From contig CAJXJK010000009.1 in NCBI GenBank assembly GCA_913054135.1, positions 62,001 through 126,000 on the forward strand: DNA of 64,000 bases, written 5' to 3'. Under the pieces are notes generated by a model. The model saw only the letters and a list, made by a program, of their open reading frames with translations, was not told the DNA's origin and made no database searches. The stretch is from an uncultured Flavobacteriales bacterium. Lineage in GTDB: Bacteria; Bacteroidota; Bacteroidia; Flavobacteriales_D; Crocinitomicaceae. Below, piece after piece: positions 9,309 to 18,621 of the stretch (position 1 is its first letter; each line of letters begins with the position of its first letter). The translations under genes and the position numbers were made by a program.

Positions 9309-12263
9309 CTATCTTAAAACAATCTTTTTACTTACTGTTTCTCCTTCTGATTGAATAGTTACAAAGTAAACTCCTGAAGCCATATCTGCTAAATTGAAGT
9401 CTACCGTTTGATCTTTGATGTCAGTAAATTCTTTTACAAAAATCTTATCTCCTAGAATATTGATGATTTCAATATGCATGTCTTTAGGTTCATTCAATCC
9501 AAATATTAATTGGAATGCACCTTCAGTAGGATTAGGATAAATTGAGAATGAATTCTCTAATGCCTCAGCAATTCCACCACCTGTATCAACAGTCAGTGTT
9601 ACTTCAAGTTCGGCTTCACAACCAGAACCGTCAGTTACGTTACAAACATAAGTTGTAGTTACCGCAGGAGCAACATTTACTGTTTGTGTAGTTCCAATTT
9701 CAATTGGTCCACCACCGTCATTAGCATACCATACCCAAGATGCTCCACCAGTCACTGTTAAATCAGTAGGTGTTGAAGCCGGAATTGTTGCGTCTGGTGT
9801 AATCGAAGGAGAGAATGTGTTTGCATTGTCAACTGTAATTGTTCCAGTAATTTCACAATTAGCATTATCTGTAAATAGATAAGTATAATCACCTGAAATC
9901 AAATCAGTGTAAGTTCCAGTAGTCTCAATAGTTGCTCCATTATTAATAGAGTAGTTATAAGGTCCACCATCACCACCTGTTAAGGTCACGACAATTCCTC
10001 CATCTGCAGCAATACAGTTTTCATCAGTTGTAGAGAATGATCCACCCATAGGAGGATTTACAGTCAATACGAATGGTCCGTCAACATCAGTCATACAAGA
10101 ACCGTCTGCCTCTAATGAGATTGTCCAAGTTCCTTCATTGAAAGGTGTCGTTAGATTTCCTTCATCATAAAAATAATCATCAGTACCATCTGTAATATCC
10201 CAATAGTATGAATCTGTATTAGCAGATCCAAATCCATTCATAGTTACTTCCATTCCTTCACAAGTTTCACTATTTGGCCATGATGCTAATGCTGTAGGAG
10301 CTGGTCCGTCAGACACTAACACATCCAAAACAAATTGTGTGTGCGCAGGGTTACCGCTTATAGTATAAAGATCTTGAACAGGATGCCAAGGTCCGTCAAC
10401 GGTTCCTGGAATCTCACAAAATGTTTCTCCAGGAGGTGTTCCTGTACCGTTAAAGCTAGTATAAAGAGCGAATGAATCTGTACTTACATAAGAAGGTTCA
10501 TATCCAATGAAATAGTTTTGACCAGCACTTACTGCAAATCCAGTTCCTGCAAAATCAACTTCACTCCAGAATCCTTCATTCATATCAGCTAAATCCATTG
10601 TAGTACTTGCTACTACAGTTCCTGGATCTCCAGCATTATTATCACTATAAATGTTGAATGTAATCGAACCTCCGGCGTCATTAACTCTCCAAGGTAAGAA
10701 ACGTAATCTTCTAATATTTGTGTTTGAAGTAAAGGTATACTCTTCAGCCCATCCTGTAATATCGATAGTACCGTTAACACTATTACCCATTAAAAGACCT
10801 GAAGGTCCTGAAACTTGAGAAACAGATCCTGAAGGGTCCCAATTTCTTAATGTATCACAATCAATTGTACCTGCTCCTGAAGCAACAACCGTAATGTAAG
10901 ATGTTTTGATTTCATCATCATTACCGTATGCATTTGAAGCATTTAATGTAACTGTATAAGTTCCTGTATTTGTGAATTGAACTGTTGGGTTTTGTGAATT
11001 AGCATCAGAACCTAAAATGAAACTTACACCAGCAGCTGGTGCAATTGTCCATGTCCAACCTGTTGGATAATTAGTTGATAAGTCAGTTAGGTTAATAGAA
11101 CCTCCTTGAATCACAGTTGTTATATCAGCTACAAAATCAGTTACTGGTGGTTGTGGATTAATTGGAGTACATGCATCTGAAACCAAAAGGCTAGCACGAG
11201 ATCCGTTCAATACGTCATCCATTAAGTTAGCTTGCTCTTGCGTATAAATTACAGTACAGTTTGAATAGTCCATGAAGTTCTCATATTGAGTCTCTGTTCC
11301 AGGACAAGTTTGTTGTGAACCTCCACAAGAACCAGCATAGTCAAAAGAAGGACCTGCAGTAAGCGGTGTATCAGTTAAACCATCATCTTGCGTACATCCA
11401 GATGCTTGATTCGAGTTACCCCAAGTGTGAGATAAACCTAAGTAGTGACCAATCTCATGAGTTAATACTCTGTTTGTTGGTGGCATACCTAAGTTGTAGT
11501 CAATTACGATTCCATCAATAGAAGCTGGAGGTAAAGAACTTACTGTAGGTTTGTAAGCGTATCCAGCAGTTCCTGAAGACGCTCCGTTTGTGATATCACA
11601 AATCCAAACATTCACGTAAGAATTTCTATCCCATCCAGGAGTACCAGTATCACCACCGGTGTTACCTTTCATTTTGTTTGATTCAGTATTCGGATCATAG
11701 AAATCTTCAGTAGTTGAAACTCTGTTAATTCCGAGCTCAGTCAACTGATTTCCCCAAGGATCTTTTTGAGCCATACAGAATTCGATATCTGCATCAGCCC
11801 CAGTCCAACCGAAACCACCTCTTAAGTTACCGATATCAGCATTAGAAGCAGTAAAGTCAGCATTCACTGCATTCAACAATGAAATAATATCCGCTTCAGA
11901 AACGTTTTCTGCAGGATTATTCGTGTTATGAACTACGTGAAATATGATAGGAATAGTATAGGTTGCTCTATCAGCATGTGCTACGTGAGCATCTTGGTTT
12001 TGACGCATTTGCTCTTCAGCATATCTCGTTTCAATTCCTTGACTGCTTATCCATTCATTGGTTAAAGCATCCGAAAAACAGTGATGACCATCATGCTCAT
12101 GATGTAAATCAGGAGATTTATTCAGGTTTACTGCATTTGTGGTATTCTGCGTTTTGGTAAGATGTGCGCCGCCTTGTCTAGCAATTTGGCCATAAGCTGC
12201 AGAAAAGCTTACCGAAAATATCGCCATAAGCGAGAGTCGAGTAAATGTTTTTCTCATATTCAT
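9309..12263 (-). CDS. Secreted M43 (pappalysin-like) zinc metalloprotease with PKD and T9SS domains
   Basis: A 984-residue exported protease. The zinc motif HEIGHYLGLSH is at about residues 269-279, with ENFMDYSNC downstream giving the Met-turn. A PKD domain follows (about 385-465), then beta-sandwich and Ig-like domains. The C-terminus is a T9SS sorting domain (SIYPNPTEGAFQL, GVYFVTIQ, basic end). A signal peptide is present (ends SAAYGQ), followed by a His-rich propeptide-like stretch containing LHHEHDGHHC. M43 enzymes cleave extracellular proteins; the target is unknown. ATG 12263 and ATG 12257 are both possible starts. It is a more distant relative of the three M43 genes at 42670-49031 and has different accessory domains. 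Confidence 0.9.
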   Translation of the reverse strand: MNMRKTFTRLSLMAIFSVSFSAAYGQIARQGGAHLTKTQNTTNAVNLNKSPDLHHEHDGHHCFSDALTNEWISSQGIETRYAEEQMRQNQDAHVAHADRATYTIPIIFHVVHNTNNPAENVSEADIISLLNAVNADFTASNADIGNLRGGFGWTGADADIEFCMAQKDPWGNQLTELGINRVSTTEDFYDPNTESNKMKGNTGGDTGTPGWDRNSYVNVWICDITNGASSGTAGYAYKPTVSSLPPASIDGIVIDYNLGMPPTNRVLTHEIGHYLGLSHTWGNSNQASGCTQDDGLTDTPLTAGPSFDYAGSCGGSQQTCPGTETQYENFMDYSNCTVIYTQEQANLMDDVLNGSRASLLVSDACTPINPQPPVTDFVADITTVIQGGSINLTDLSTNYPTGWTWTIAPAAGVSFILGSDANSQNPTVQFTNTGTYTVTLNASNAYGNDDEIKTSYITVVASGAGTIDCDTLRNWDPSGSVSQVSGPSGLLMGNSVNGTIDITGWAEEYTFTSNTNIRRLRFLPWRVNDAGGSITFNIYSDNNAGDPGTVVASTTMDLADMNEGFWSEVDFAGTGFAVSAGQNYFIGYEPSYVSTDSFALYTSFNGTGTPPGETFCEIPGTVDGPWHPVQDLYTISGNPAHTQFVLDVLVSDGPAPTALASWPNSETCEGMEVTMNGFGSANTDSYYWDITDGTDDYFYDEGNLTTPFNEGTWTISLEADGSCMTDVDGPFVLTVNPPMGGSFSTTDENCIAADGGIVVTLTGGDGGPYNYSINNGATIETTGTYTDLISGDYTYLFTDNANCEITGTITVDNANTFSPSITPDATIPASTPTDLTVTGGASWVWYANDGGGPIEIGTTQTVNVAPAVTTTYVCNVTDGSGCEAELEVTLTVDTGGGIAEALENSFSIYPNPTEGAFQLIFGLNEPKDMHIEIINILGDKIFVKEFTDIKDQTVDFNLADMASGVYFVTIQSEGETVSKKIVLR

Positions 12264-12460
12264 AGATTTTTTGATTCTGCCTAAATTAATGAAAATCAGG
12301 CTTGAATCAAAATGATTGAGAGTAATTCAACGCTTTTAGAGGGCACAGAACCATTTCTTAACGCCCGATTTCTAATCTGACAGACTCTTAAGAAGTAAAT
12401 TTTTCAGCTCAAGAAGAAGAAGGAATTAATGTACCAGATGTACTCTCAAGTTTAGCTCAT

Positions 12461-12497
12461 AAAAAATCCCTGCTCAGCTCAGCCAAACAGGGATTTT
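12461..12497 (-). terminator. Terminator after the C1 peptidase gene
   Basis: AAAATCCCTG (12463-12472) pairs with CAGGGATTTT (12488-12497). Read on the minus strand it ends in a run of T. It sits just downstream of the stop of the peptidase at 12514. Confidence 0.8.
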
Positions 12498-12513
12498 AAT
12501 TACGTTGGATATA

Positions 12514-13743
12514 TTACTTAACATCCAATTTCTTTTTCATCTCTTTTGACAAAGCGTCTTTGTGTAAGTAGATGTTAATTGTTTTGTACTTGAAGTATGC
12601 TTCAGAAGCATAGAAATATCCGTCACAATCATTGTTAGTTGTTCCCCAAGAATTCTTGATTAGAAGATATTTAGTGTCGTTTTGATCTTTATAAATCCCA
12701 ACTGCATGCATTCCGTGATCATCAGTTGTTTGCTTACCATCATAAGCTCTTTGTCTGATCTCTTGAGTGATCTCCATTTCTTTACCTGGCTCTAAAAAGC
12801 AAGATGCTTTTTTATCAGAACCACCATCAGAAAAGTTCTTATTGTTTTTTCCTGATACATAAATTGTTGATTTGTCTTCTGGTACTATTGCTAAACCAGA
12901 TCTGTAGTTAAAATAATCTTCAGATACATCTGATCCCCAAGCGAAAGAATAACCTTCCATTAAAGCGTGCTCAGCAGCACCCCATAAATCATCTAAAGAA
13001 ACATTGTATCCTGATCCCCATGCCCAGTTATCAGCAATTGCCAATCTACATTCTTTGTTCCAAGGGTGATTTGAGAAAGAAGTAAGTGAGATGTAATCAT
13101 CCATGTCTAATCCTAATTCATCTCTGTATGAAATTGGATTATATTCTTTACCATCCACTTGGAATTTAAAATCCTCAGTTTTTTCAGGAATAGCTCCTAA
13201 ATAAGCATCTAAAATACCACGCATTGCGTTTTTCCAAACCGGAGTAATTTGATCGTTATCTCCTAAATCTTTCTTCGCTTTCAGAAGTCCGTTCATTGCA
13301 CCTTTCAAAATCTCAGAAAGTTCACCATGTAAGTGTCTTTCAGATCCATAATTTAGACCTGAAAATGCAGATTCTGGAACAATACCGAAGCGGCTAATCA
13401 CCCAAGGGATATCGTGAAATGCACCACCTTCGTCAAAATTTGTGTTTCCGTCTGTTCTGAAATACTTATCAGCTTTACCTAAGTATGCTTGATAAACAAT
13501 GTACATTTCAGCAAGAACTGGCATTTCTTTGCCTCTTCTATTTAATTCTGATTCAAAGAATGAAAGAGCAGAAAAGCTCCAACAAGTTCCTGTCCAACCT
13601 TGAGATTGTACTGGAGTAGCATCTAAATGAACTACCTTTTTAAATTTATAATTACTTCCTTCTTTATTTGTAATATCTGCTTTTTGAGCAGTAGCGGCAA
13701 AAGAGATTAACCCTCCTAAAACCAATGCAAATGTCTTTTTCAT
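12514..13743 (-). CDS. Secreted papain-like (C1 family) cysteine peptidase
   Basis: The 409-residue protein has a signal peptide (ALVLGGLISFAATAQ) and the papain-fold catalytic triad. Cys54 lies in GWTGTCWSFSA, with the oxyanion-hole Gln just before it. His346 lies in DDHGMHAVGIY and Asn364 in IKNSWGT. The long insert between Cys and His recalls the bleomycin hydrolase/aminopeptidase C branch, but the signal peptide puts this member in the periplasm or outside. No T9SS sorting domain is visible. The start is taken as ATG 13743, giving MKKTFAL; a TTG two codons upstream is less likely. It has its own terminator, so it is probably monocistronic. Confidence 0.85.
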   Translation of the reverse strand: MKKTFALVLGGLISFAATAQKADITNKEGSNYKFKKVVHLDATPVQSQGWTGTCWSFSALSFFESELNRRGKEMPVLAEMYIVYQAYLGKADKYFRTDGNTNFDEGGAFHDIPWVISRFGIVPESAFSGLNYGSERHLHGELSEILKGAMNGLLKAKKDLGDNDQITPVWKNAMRGILDAYLGAIPEKTEDFKFQVDGKEYNPISYRDELGLDMDDYISLTSFSNHPWNKECRLAIADNWAWGSGYNVSLDDLWGAAEHALMEGYSFAWGSDVSEDYFNYRSGLAIVPEDKSTIYVSGKNNKNFSDGGSDKKASCFLEPGKEMEITQEIRQRAYDGKQTTDDHGMHAVGIYKDQNDTKYLLIKNSWGTTNNDCDGYFYASEAYFKYKTINIYLHKDALSKEMKKKLDVK

Positions 13744-13870
13744 ATTCAATGTTAAATTGGTATTGTCGCTAATTTAATGAAAACATCCTATTCGCCTTTA
13801 AAAAAGGTGGTTTAAAGGCATTGGATAAGGATGAATGACCTTTTTTGAGGATAAAACTAGTTCAGAATTA

Positions 13871-15145
13871 CTATTTCTTTAAAACCCAGCCCGAAAATCC
13901 GCTAGACTCAACCGAACCAACAGCATTTTTCGCATCTTGACGAGAAGAGTATCCTCCAGCAGAAACACGGTGAAGACCTCCCTTTTTGTCAATTATTTGA
14001 GCATTAAAACCTTGAGCTTTTAAATCAGCCACCAACTTCTCGGCATTTGACTTCACACCAAAGCATCCTGAAATCACATGGTAATCGCCTGAAGAAACAA
14101 CATCATTAGACTCTATTGTCGTATTAACAGGATCTAAATCAACTTCCGTCTTGTCAATGTCTTCAATAATTTCAGCCTCTTCTCTCAATATTTGAATTGG
14201 CACATAAAAATCTTCAGAGTATTCTAAATTATAGATGTCTGAATTAATTCCGGCAGTTAAATCTTCCCAACTTTGATGTTCTGTAATCTCTTCTGACTTG
14301 AATTCAGAAATTCTAGATCGATATGTTCTTTGAGCTTGCTTATGAATTGGATTGAAATCTGAAACCTGAATTGATTGAGTATCCAAAGCGTCCGTTTCCA
14401 TTGGAATCCAATAAGAATAAAATAGAGCCGGTACAATACAAACAGCCACTGCATACTTCGCAACAGTTCCGAGCCTACTCTTCTTAATAGGAATCACTTG
14501 GGCTTCTTGCTCAGAAGCTTCTGTTTTCTCTACAATTGGTTCAGCAACATTTAATGCTATCACCTCAACCTCTTTTTCTTTAGGCTCTTCAGTTTTAACT
14601 GGCTTTTTCTCAATAGGCTTTTCAACAACTGGCCTTTCTGTTATTGGCTTCTGTTCAATTACAGGCTTGGTCTCTACTTTTTTCTCCTCTACCTTTTCAA
14701 CTTTAGGCACAGCAACAGCTTTCACTTTTTGAGTGAAGTCAACAAAGTCAATTGTTTTCAGCCCATAAGCTGCAAGAAGTAAGTTTACTTCTCTTGATTG
14801 CTCAAATTGAATTTTGTCATTCTTTGAATACAAGAATCCAATCTCTCCTACCTCAATTCTCTCACCATCAATAAGTTTCGCGCTCCAGTCTTTAACCTCA
14901 TTTGAAATGAAACTTAATGCCGCAGAATAATCTATTGACTTATCATGTGAGATGTAGTTACCCAGCAAACCATCATTTGTAGTCAAATGAGGATTAAAAA
15001 GCACGCTTTTTGAAGGCGGATGAATCTTTTTTCGAAATTCATCAACCACTGCAGAACGGTAATTAGCGACAAACCCCCCAAATTCAGGAACAATGACACA
15101 ATTGTGCTCTTTTAAAAGTGCTGCTATGTAATCTTGTAATAACAT
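13871..15145 (-). CDS. HU-CCDC81/SPOR domain envelope protein
   Basis: This 424-residue protein starts with two bacterial HU-CCDC81-type domains (about 1-70 and 75-140; FGGFVANYR and GEIGFLYSKNDKIQF are typical). A Lys/Glu/Pro/Val-rich linker follows (about 145-220), then one membrane segment (AVAVCIVPALFYSYWIP, about 226-246). The C-terminus is a SPOR domain (about 350-424; YHVISGCFG..., LHRVSAGGY). SPOR domains bind denuded peptidoglycan glycans, often at division sites. The combination is characteristic of Bacteroidota and is thought to tie the cell wall to a cytoplasmic HU-like module; that role is an inference. It is transcribed alone and divergently from the receptor-like gene at 15395. 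Confidence 0.85.
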   Translation of the reverse strand: MLLQDYIAALLKEHNCVIVPEFGGFVANYRSAVVDEFRKKIHPPSKSVLFNPHLTTNDGLLGNYISHDKSIDYSAALSFISNEVKDWSAKLIDGERIEVGEIGFLYSKNDKIQFEQSREVNLLLAAYGLKTIDFVDFTQKVKAVAVPKVEKVEEKKVETKPVIEQKPITERPVVEKPIEKKPVKTEEPKEKEVEVIALNVAEPIVEKTEASEQEAQVIPIKKSRLGTVAKYAVAVCIVPALFYSYWIPMETDALDTQSIQVSDFNPIHKQAQRTYRSRISEFKSEEITEHQSWEDLTAGINSDIYNLEYSEDFYVPIQILREEAEIIEDIDKTEVDLDPVNTTIESNDVVSSGDYHVISGCFGVKSNAEKLVADLKAQGFNAQIIDKKGGLHRVSAGGYSSRQDAKNAVGSVESSGFSGWVLKK

Positions 15146-15292
15146 CTATAATACTAAGTTAAGGATATTAATTAATAGTACGTCATTAGGGCGATTTGGT
15201 TACTATTCAAAGCCATGATTTTAACTAAGATTACAAGAATTGTATTTTTTTTGCATGAAAGGTGACTAATCATCAAACCATTCAACCTTTAA

Positions 15293-15357
15293 GTTGAGCG
15301 TTTGAACTATTTGTTGAGCGTTCGTATTCTTTTAACAATTGAGAGTTCTTAGCTTTG
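15293..15357 (+). promoter_or_regulatory. Candidate promoter with 20-bp-spaced direct repeats
   Basis: TAGCTTTG (15350-15357) matches the Bacteroidota -7 box TAnnTTTG. No good -33 box lies at the expected distance. Instead, GTTGAGCGTT occurs twice (15293-15302 and 15313-15322), exactly 20 bases apart, where an activator would bind. The assignment to the gene at 15395 is inferred. Confidence 0.45.
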
Positions 15358-15394
15358 CAGATATTTGCATTAAGATTACAAATCCACGAAAAGA

Positions 15395-17821
15395 ATGAGA
15401 CATTCACAAATTCAAAAAATTAGTCTGGTAGTTTTTATCATGCTACTTTCTACAATAAGTTTTTCGCAAGGCACTTATAAAGTAAAAGGCTTCATTGCTT
15501 CTGTTGACGGACCAGTCCCTTTCGTATCAGTTCTTGTGAAGAATGCAGCAGATTCATCAGTTGCTAGAGTTGGTGTTACAGATACCCTCGGAATATTCAA
15601 TGTTAGTGGATTAAAAAATGGAAGCTTCTTCACCACCTATAAAATGGTGGGATACAAGGACCAAAATTCTGAAGTTTTTGAAATCAATGGAGCAGATGTT
15701 GATTTGAAAGAGATTCAATTAGCGGCTGACGGCGAATTAGATATGGTAATGGTTTCACAAATAAGACCTGTAATTGAAATACACCCTGATAAAACAGTAT
15801 TTAACGTAGATAACACTATTAACGCAACAGGTTCTAACGGATTTGATTTATTAAGAAAAGCACCAGGAGTTATTATTGACAATAGTAACAACATTATAGT
15901 TGAAGGTAAAAGTGGTGTTCAAGTTTATATTGATAATAAACCTGCAATTCTATCGGGTGATGACTTGATCAATTTTCTGAGAACGCTTCAGGCAGCAGAT
16001 ATTGACAACATAGAAATCATTACACAACCCTCATCTAAATATGATGCAGCTGGTGGTGCAGGAATCATTAATATCATATTAAAAAGAGATAAAAACTTAG
16101 GTACAAACGGAACAATAACTGCTGGCTATGCTTATGGTAGAAACCATCATGCCAATTCATCTATCTCTTTAAATCACAGAAGAAAGAAATTGAATGTTTA
16201 CACATCATACAGCAACAGTTTTGGTAAAAACTATCACTTCATGAATATGGAAAGAGATCAATATGGTGTGGTATATGATTCAAAAACTGAAAGCAATAAC
16301 TATACTGGCGCACATAACGCCAAAATAGGAGCAGATTGGTTCATTAATAAAAGACACACTTTTGGAGTTTTGGCGAGCGGAAACTACTTTGATGCAAGAG
16401 GTGAAGGAACAACAACAACTGATATAACACCATCAAATATTGGCACTGTTGATCAAAGACTCATAGCAGATAATACAGGAACAGGTTTAAACTATCAAGT
16501 TGCTGGAAATTTAAACTACCGTTTTGCAGATACTCTTGGTCATGAATTGACTATTGATGCAGATTACGCGCAATATGCAAGAGAATCAAACAACTACCAG
16601 CCAAACCTTTATTTGGACGGAAACGGAGATACTCTTTTCGAAAACAATTTTAGAATGTTGGCCCCAACAAATATTCAAATCATCAGTGCGAAAGCAGATT
16701 ATGCTCAAAACCTTTGGGGAGGAAAAGTGAGTGTTGGTGCGAAATTTTCTATTGTTGAAACTGACAATACTTTTGAATTCTATGATGTATTTGATGGTGG
16801 AGACGTACTAAATGTGGATCGATCAAACAACTTCGTGTATACAGAGAACATCAATGCTGCATATGTGAATTATGCTCGTAAGTTGAAAACAAAATGGAAT
16901 TTACAATTGGGATTGAGATTAGAGCAAACAAATTCAGTTGGTGAGTTGACTAGTACTCAGAGTTCGGCTGATGACTATGTTGAAAGACATTACCTCAACC
17001 TCTTTCCGTCGGGTGGTTTAACTTACACTCCTAATTACAAACATATGTGGGCTGTGAATTTTTCTAAGAGAATTCAACGACCAAATTACCAATCATTGAA
17101 CCCTTTTGTGAATCAATCAACCGAACTTTCATTCATGAAAGGGAACCCGTTCTTGCAACCTGCCTATGCTTATAACGCCAAGATTTCTCACACATTTAAA
17201 TATAGGTTTACCACTTCCGTGAGCTACAGTCATACGCAAGATTTCTTTGCTCAAGTAACTGATACTTTAGGTTTAGACAAAGCCTTTTTAACTACAATGA
17301 ATGTTGCTGATCAGAGCACGATTAATTTAGGCGTGAGTTTGCCTTTCAGTATCAAAAAATGGTGGAGTGTTTATTTATCTCTTAATGGCTCGTACAGCCA
17401 ATACTTGGCTCAAGATGACAAATTCCAAACTATAAATCAACCAACTTTTAGTTTATATGCTCAAAATTCATTCTTAATGAAATGGGGATTCAAACTTGAA
17501 TTATCAGGATGGTTTAGTTCGCCTTCAGTATGGGGAGGAACTTACCTTACCAAGAGCATGGGATCTTTTGATGCTGCAATTGAGAAGAAGTTCATGAAGG
17601 ATAGGCTCGCTCTTAGGATTGCAGGCTCAGATATATTCTATACTTCACCTTGGAAGGCAGAAGCCACATTCGGAGATGTTTCATTCATTGGAGCCGGAGG
17701 ATATGAAAGCCAGAGAATCACTTTTAGTTTAACTTACAACTTCGGTAACAGAGAAGCGAAAGGACCTAGAGATAGAAAAACTGGTTTGGATGATGAGGAC
17801 AAAAGAACTGGCGGAAACTAA
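15395..17821 (+). CDS. TonB-dependent receptor-like outer-membrane beta-barrel protein
   Basis: The 808-residue protein has a signal peptide (MLLSTISFSQ) and a carboxypeptidase-regulatory-like domain (about 27-110). It has a plug-like domain (GFDLLRKAPGVIIDNSNN, VYIDNKPAILSGDDL, then SSKYDAAGGAGIINIIL) and a C-terminal barrel of the 'outer membrane protein beta-barrel family' type (VNFSKRIQRPNYQSLNPF, and a final SFTLSLTYNFG-like strand). This family is widespread in Bacteroidota and is presumed to be a transporter with unknown substrate. The C-terminal tail is unusually charged (RKTGLDDEDKRTGGN) instead of ending on an aromatic residue. Its own promoter candidate lies upstream; the next genes are convergent. 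Confidence 0.85.
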   Translation: MRHSQIQKISLVVFIMLLSTISFSQGTYKVKGFIASVDGPVPFVSVLVKNAADSSVARVGVTDTLGIFNVSGLKNGSFFTTYKMVGYKDQNSEVFEINGADVDLKEIQLAADGELDMVMVSQIRPVIEIHPDKTVFNVDNTINATGSNGFDLLRKAPGVIIDNSNNIIVEGKSGVQVYIDNKPAILSGDDLINFLRTLQAADIDNIEIITQPSSKYDAAGGAGIINIILKRDKNLGTNGTITAGYAYGRNHHANSSISLNHRRKKLNVYTSYSNSFGKNYHFMNMERDQYGVVYDSKTESNNYTGAHNAKIGADWFINKRHTFGVLASGNYFDARGEGTTTTDITPSNIGTVDQRLIADNTGTGLNYQVAGNLNYRFADTLGHELTIDADYAQYARESNNYQPNLYLDGNGDTLFENNFRMLAPTNIQIISAKADYAQNLWGGKVSVGAKFSIVETDNTFEFYDVFDGGDVLNVDRSNNFVYTENINAAYVNYARKLKTKWNLQLGLRLEQTNSVGELTSTQSSADDYVERHYLNLFPSGGLTYTPNYKHMWAVNFSKRIQRPNYQSLNPFVNQSTELSFMKGNPFLQPAYAYNAKISHTFKYRFTTSVSYSHTQDFFAQVTDTLGLDKAFLTTMNVADQSTINLGVSLPFSIKKWWSVYLSLNGSYSQYLAQDDKFQTINQPTFSLYAQNSFLMKWGFKLELSGWFSSPSVWGGTYLTKSMGSFDAAIEKKFMKDRLALRIAGSDIFYTSPWKAEATFGDVSFIGAGGYESQRITFSLTYNFGNREAKGPRDRKTGLDDEDKRTGGN

Positions 17822-17833
17822 AAGTCCTGTGAA

Positions 17834-18544
17834 CTATCTTCTATAATACAAATCAAAGTAACTAAGCGTGGTAATTACTATTGCTCCGCTTGTAGTATCT
17901 CCGTATTTAGCAGGAAGACCACTTGAATAAACTTTCATCTTTTCAAATGAAGCCAAAGGTAAATTCGGCATGTTTTCAGATTTAACGCCATCAATAAAAT
18001 AGATTCCATCACCAGGCCGACCACCTCTAATTAATTCTGGTTCCTCATAATCCACAACAATGACGTCTTGAAAAGCATCAATGATTCCATCTGGAGATCT
18101 ATTTGGCACATGCAAGATATCTTCCCTTGTAATAGTAAGAGATTTTTGGGCATCTTTTAAATCATTGTTTATTTGAATGGGCATTGGCCAACAACAACAA
18201 CCTCCTCCGAAGCATCCATCTATCAAGGTGTAGTTTGAGATCAACTCAACGCTTTTCAAATTAATTGCTTGATAATCCCCTAATTGGATATTAGTGACAA
18301 TTGAGGTATCTACTCCAAGACCAGTAATTCTTAGCTCATAAGTGCCTACTTTCAAATAAGGAAATTCAAACCTACCCTCTAAAGTTCCTAATTTCTTAGC
18401 TACGACTGAATCGTTCAAATAAAGAATGCACTTAGGAGCGGGATATGTTGATCCATCTTCAGAAATAGTATGTCCCGATATTGAACCAATCTGCCCGAAT
18501 GCAATGCCATTGGCAAGAAAGAATAAGATTAATAAAGATTTCAT
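17834..18544 (-). CDS. Barrel-less plug protein (CarboxypepD-regulatory plus TonB plug), Cys-cluster variant
   Basis: A 236-residue exported protein: signal peptide (ILFFLANGIAFGQ), a carboxypeptidase-regulatory beta-sandwich (about 20-105), then the end of a TonB plug (RGGRPGDGIYFIDGVKS, LPAKYGDTTSGAIVITTLSY). It stops where a receptor's barrel would start. Between the two domains is a cysteine cluster (Cys111 and Cys116-118 in GCFGGGCCCWP) absent from its two neighbours. It is the most divergent of three tandem paralogues. The stop is 10 bases from the convergent stop of the barrel gene at 15395. Function is unknown; binding a surface or TonB-linked partner is only a guess. Confidence 0.75.
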   Translation of the reverse strand: MKSLLILFFLANGIAFGQIGSISGHTISEDGSTYPAPKCILYLNDSVVAKKLGTLEGRFEFPYLKVGTYELRITGLGVDTSIVTNIQLGDYQAINLKSVELISNYTLIDGCFGGGCCCWPMPIQINNDLKDAQKSLTITREDILHVPNRSPDGIIDAFQDVIVVDYEEPELIRGGRPGDGIYFIDGVKSENMPNLPLASFEKMKVYSSGLPAKYGDTTSGAIVITTLSYFDLYYRR

Positions 18545-18561
18545 ATTGGCTATTTTAGGAA

Positions 18562-18602
18562 TTAAAAAGCCCCGAGCATTACGGATATAATGTCGGGGCT
18601 TA
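18562..18602 (-). terminator. Terminator after the second plug protein
   Basis: AAGCCCCGA (18568-18576) pairs with TCGGGGCTT (18593-18601). On the minus strand the hairpin is followed by a T run. It separates this gene from the plug gene at 17834, so the paralogues are not one transcript. Confidence 0.85.
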
Positions 18603-18621
18603 AATTACACTCAGACTAGCG

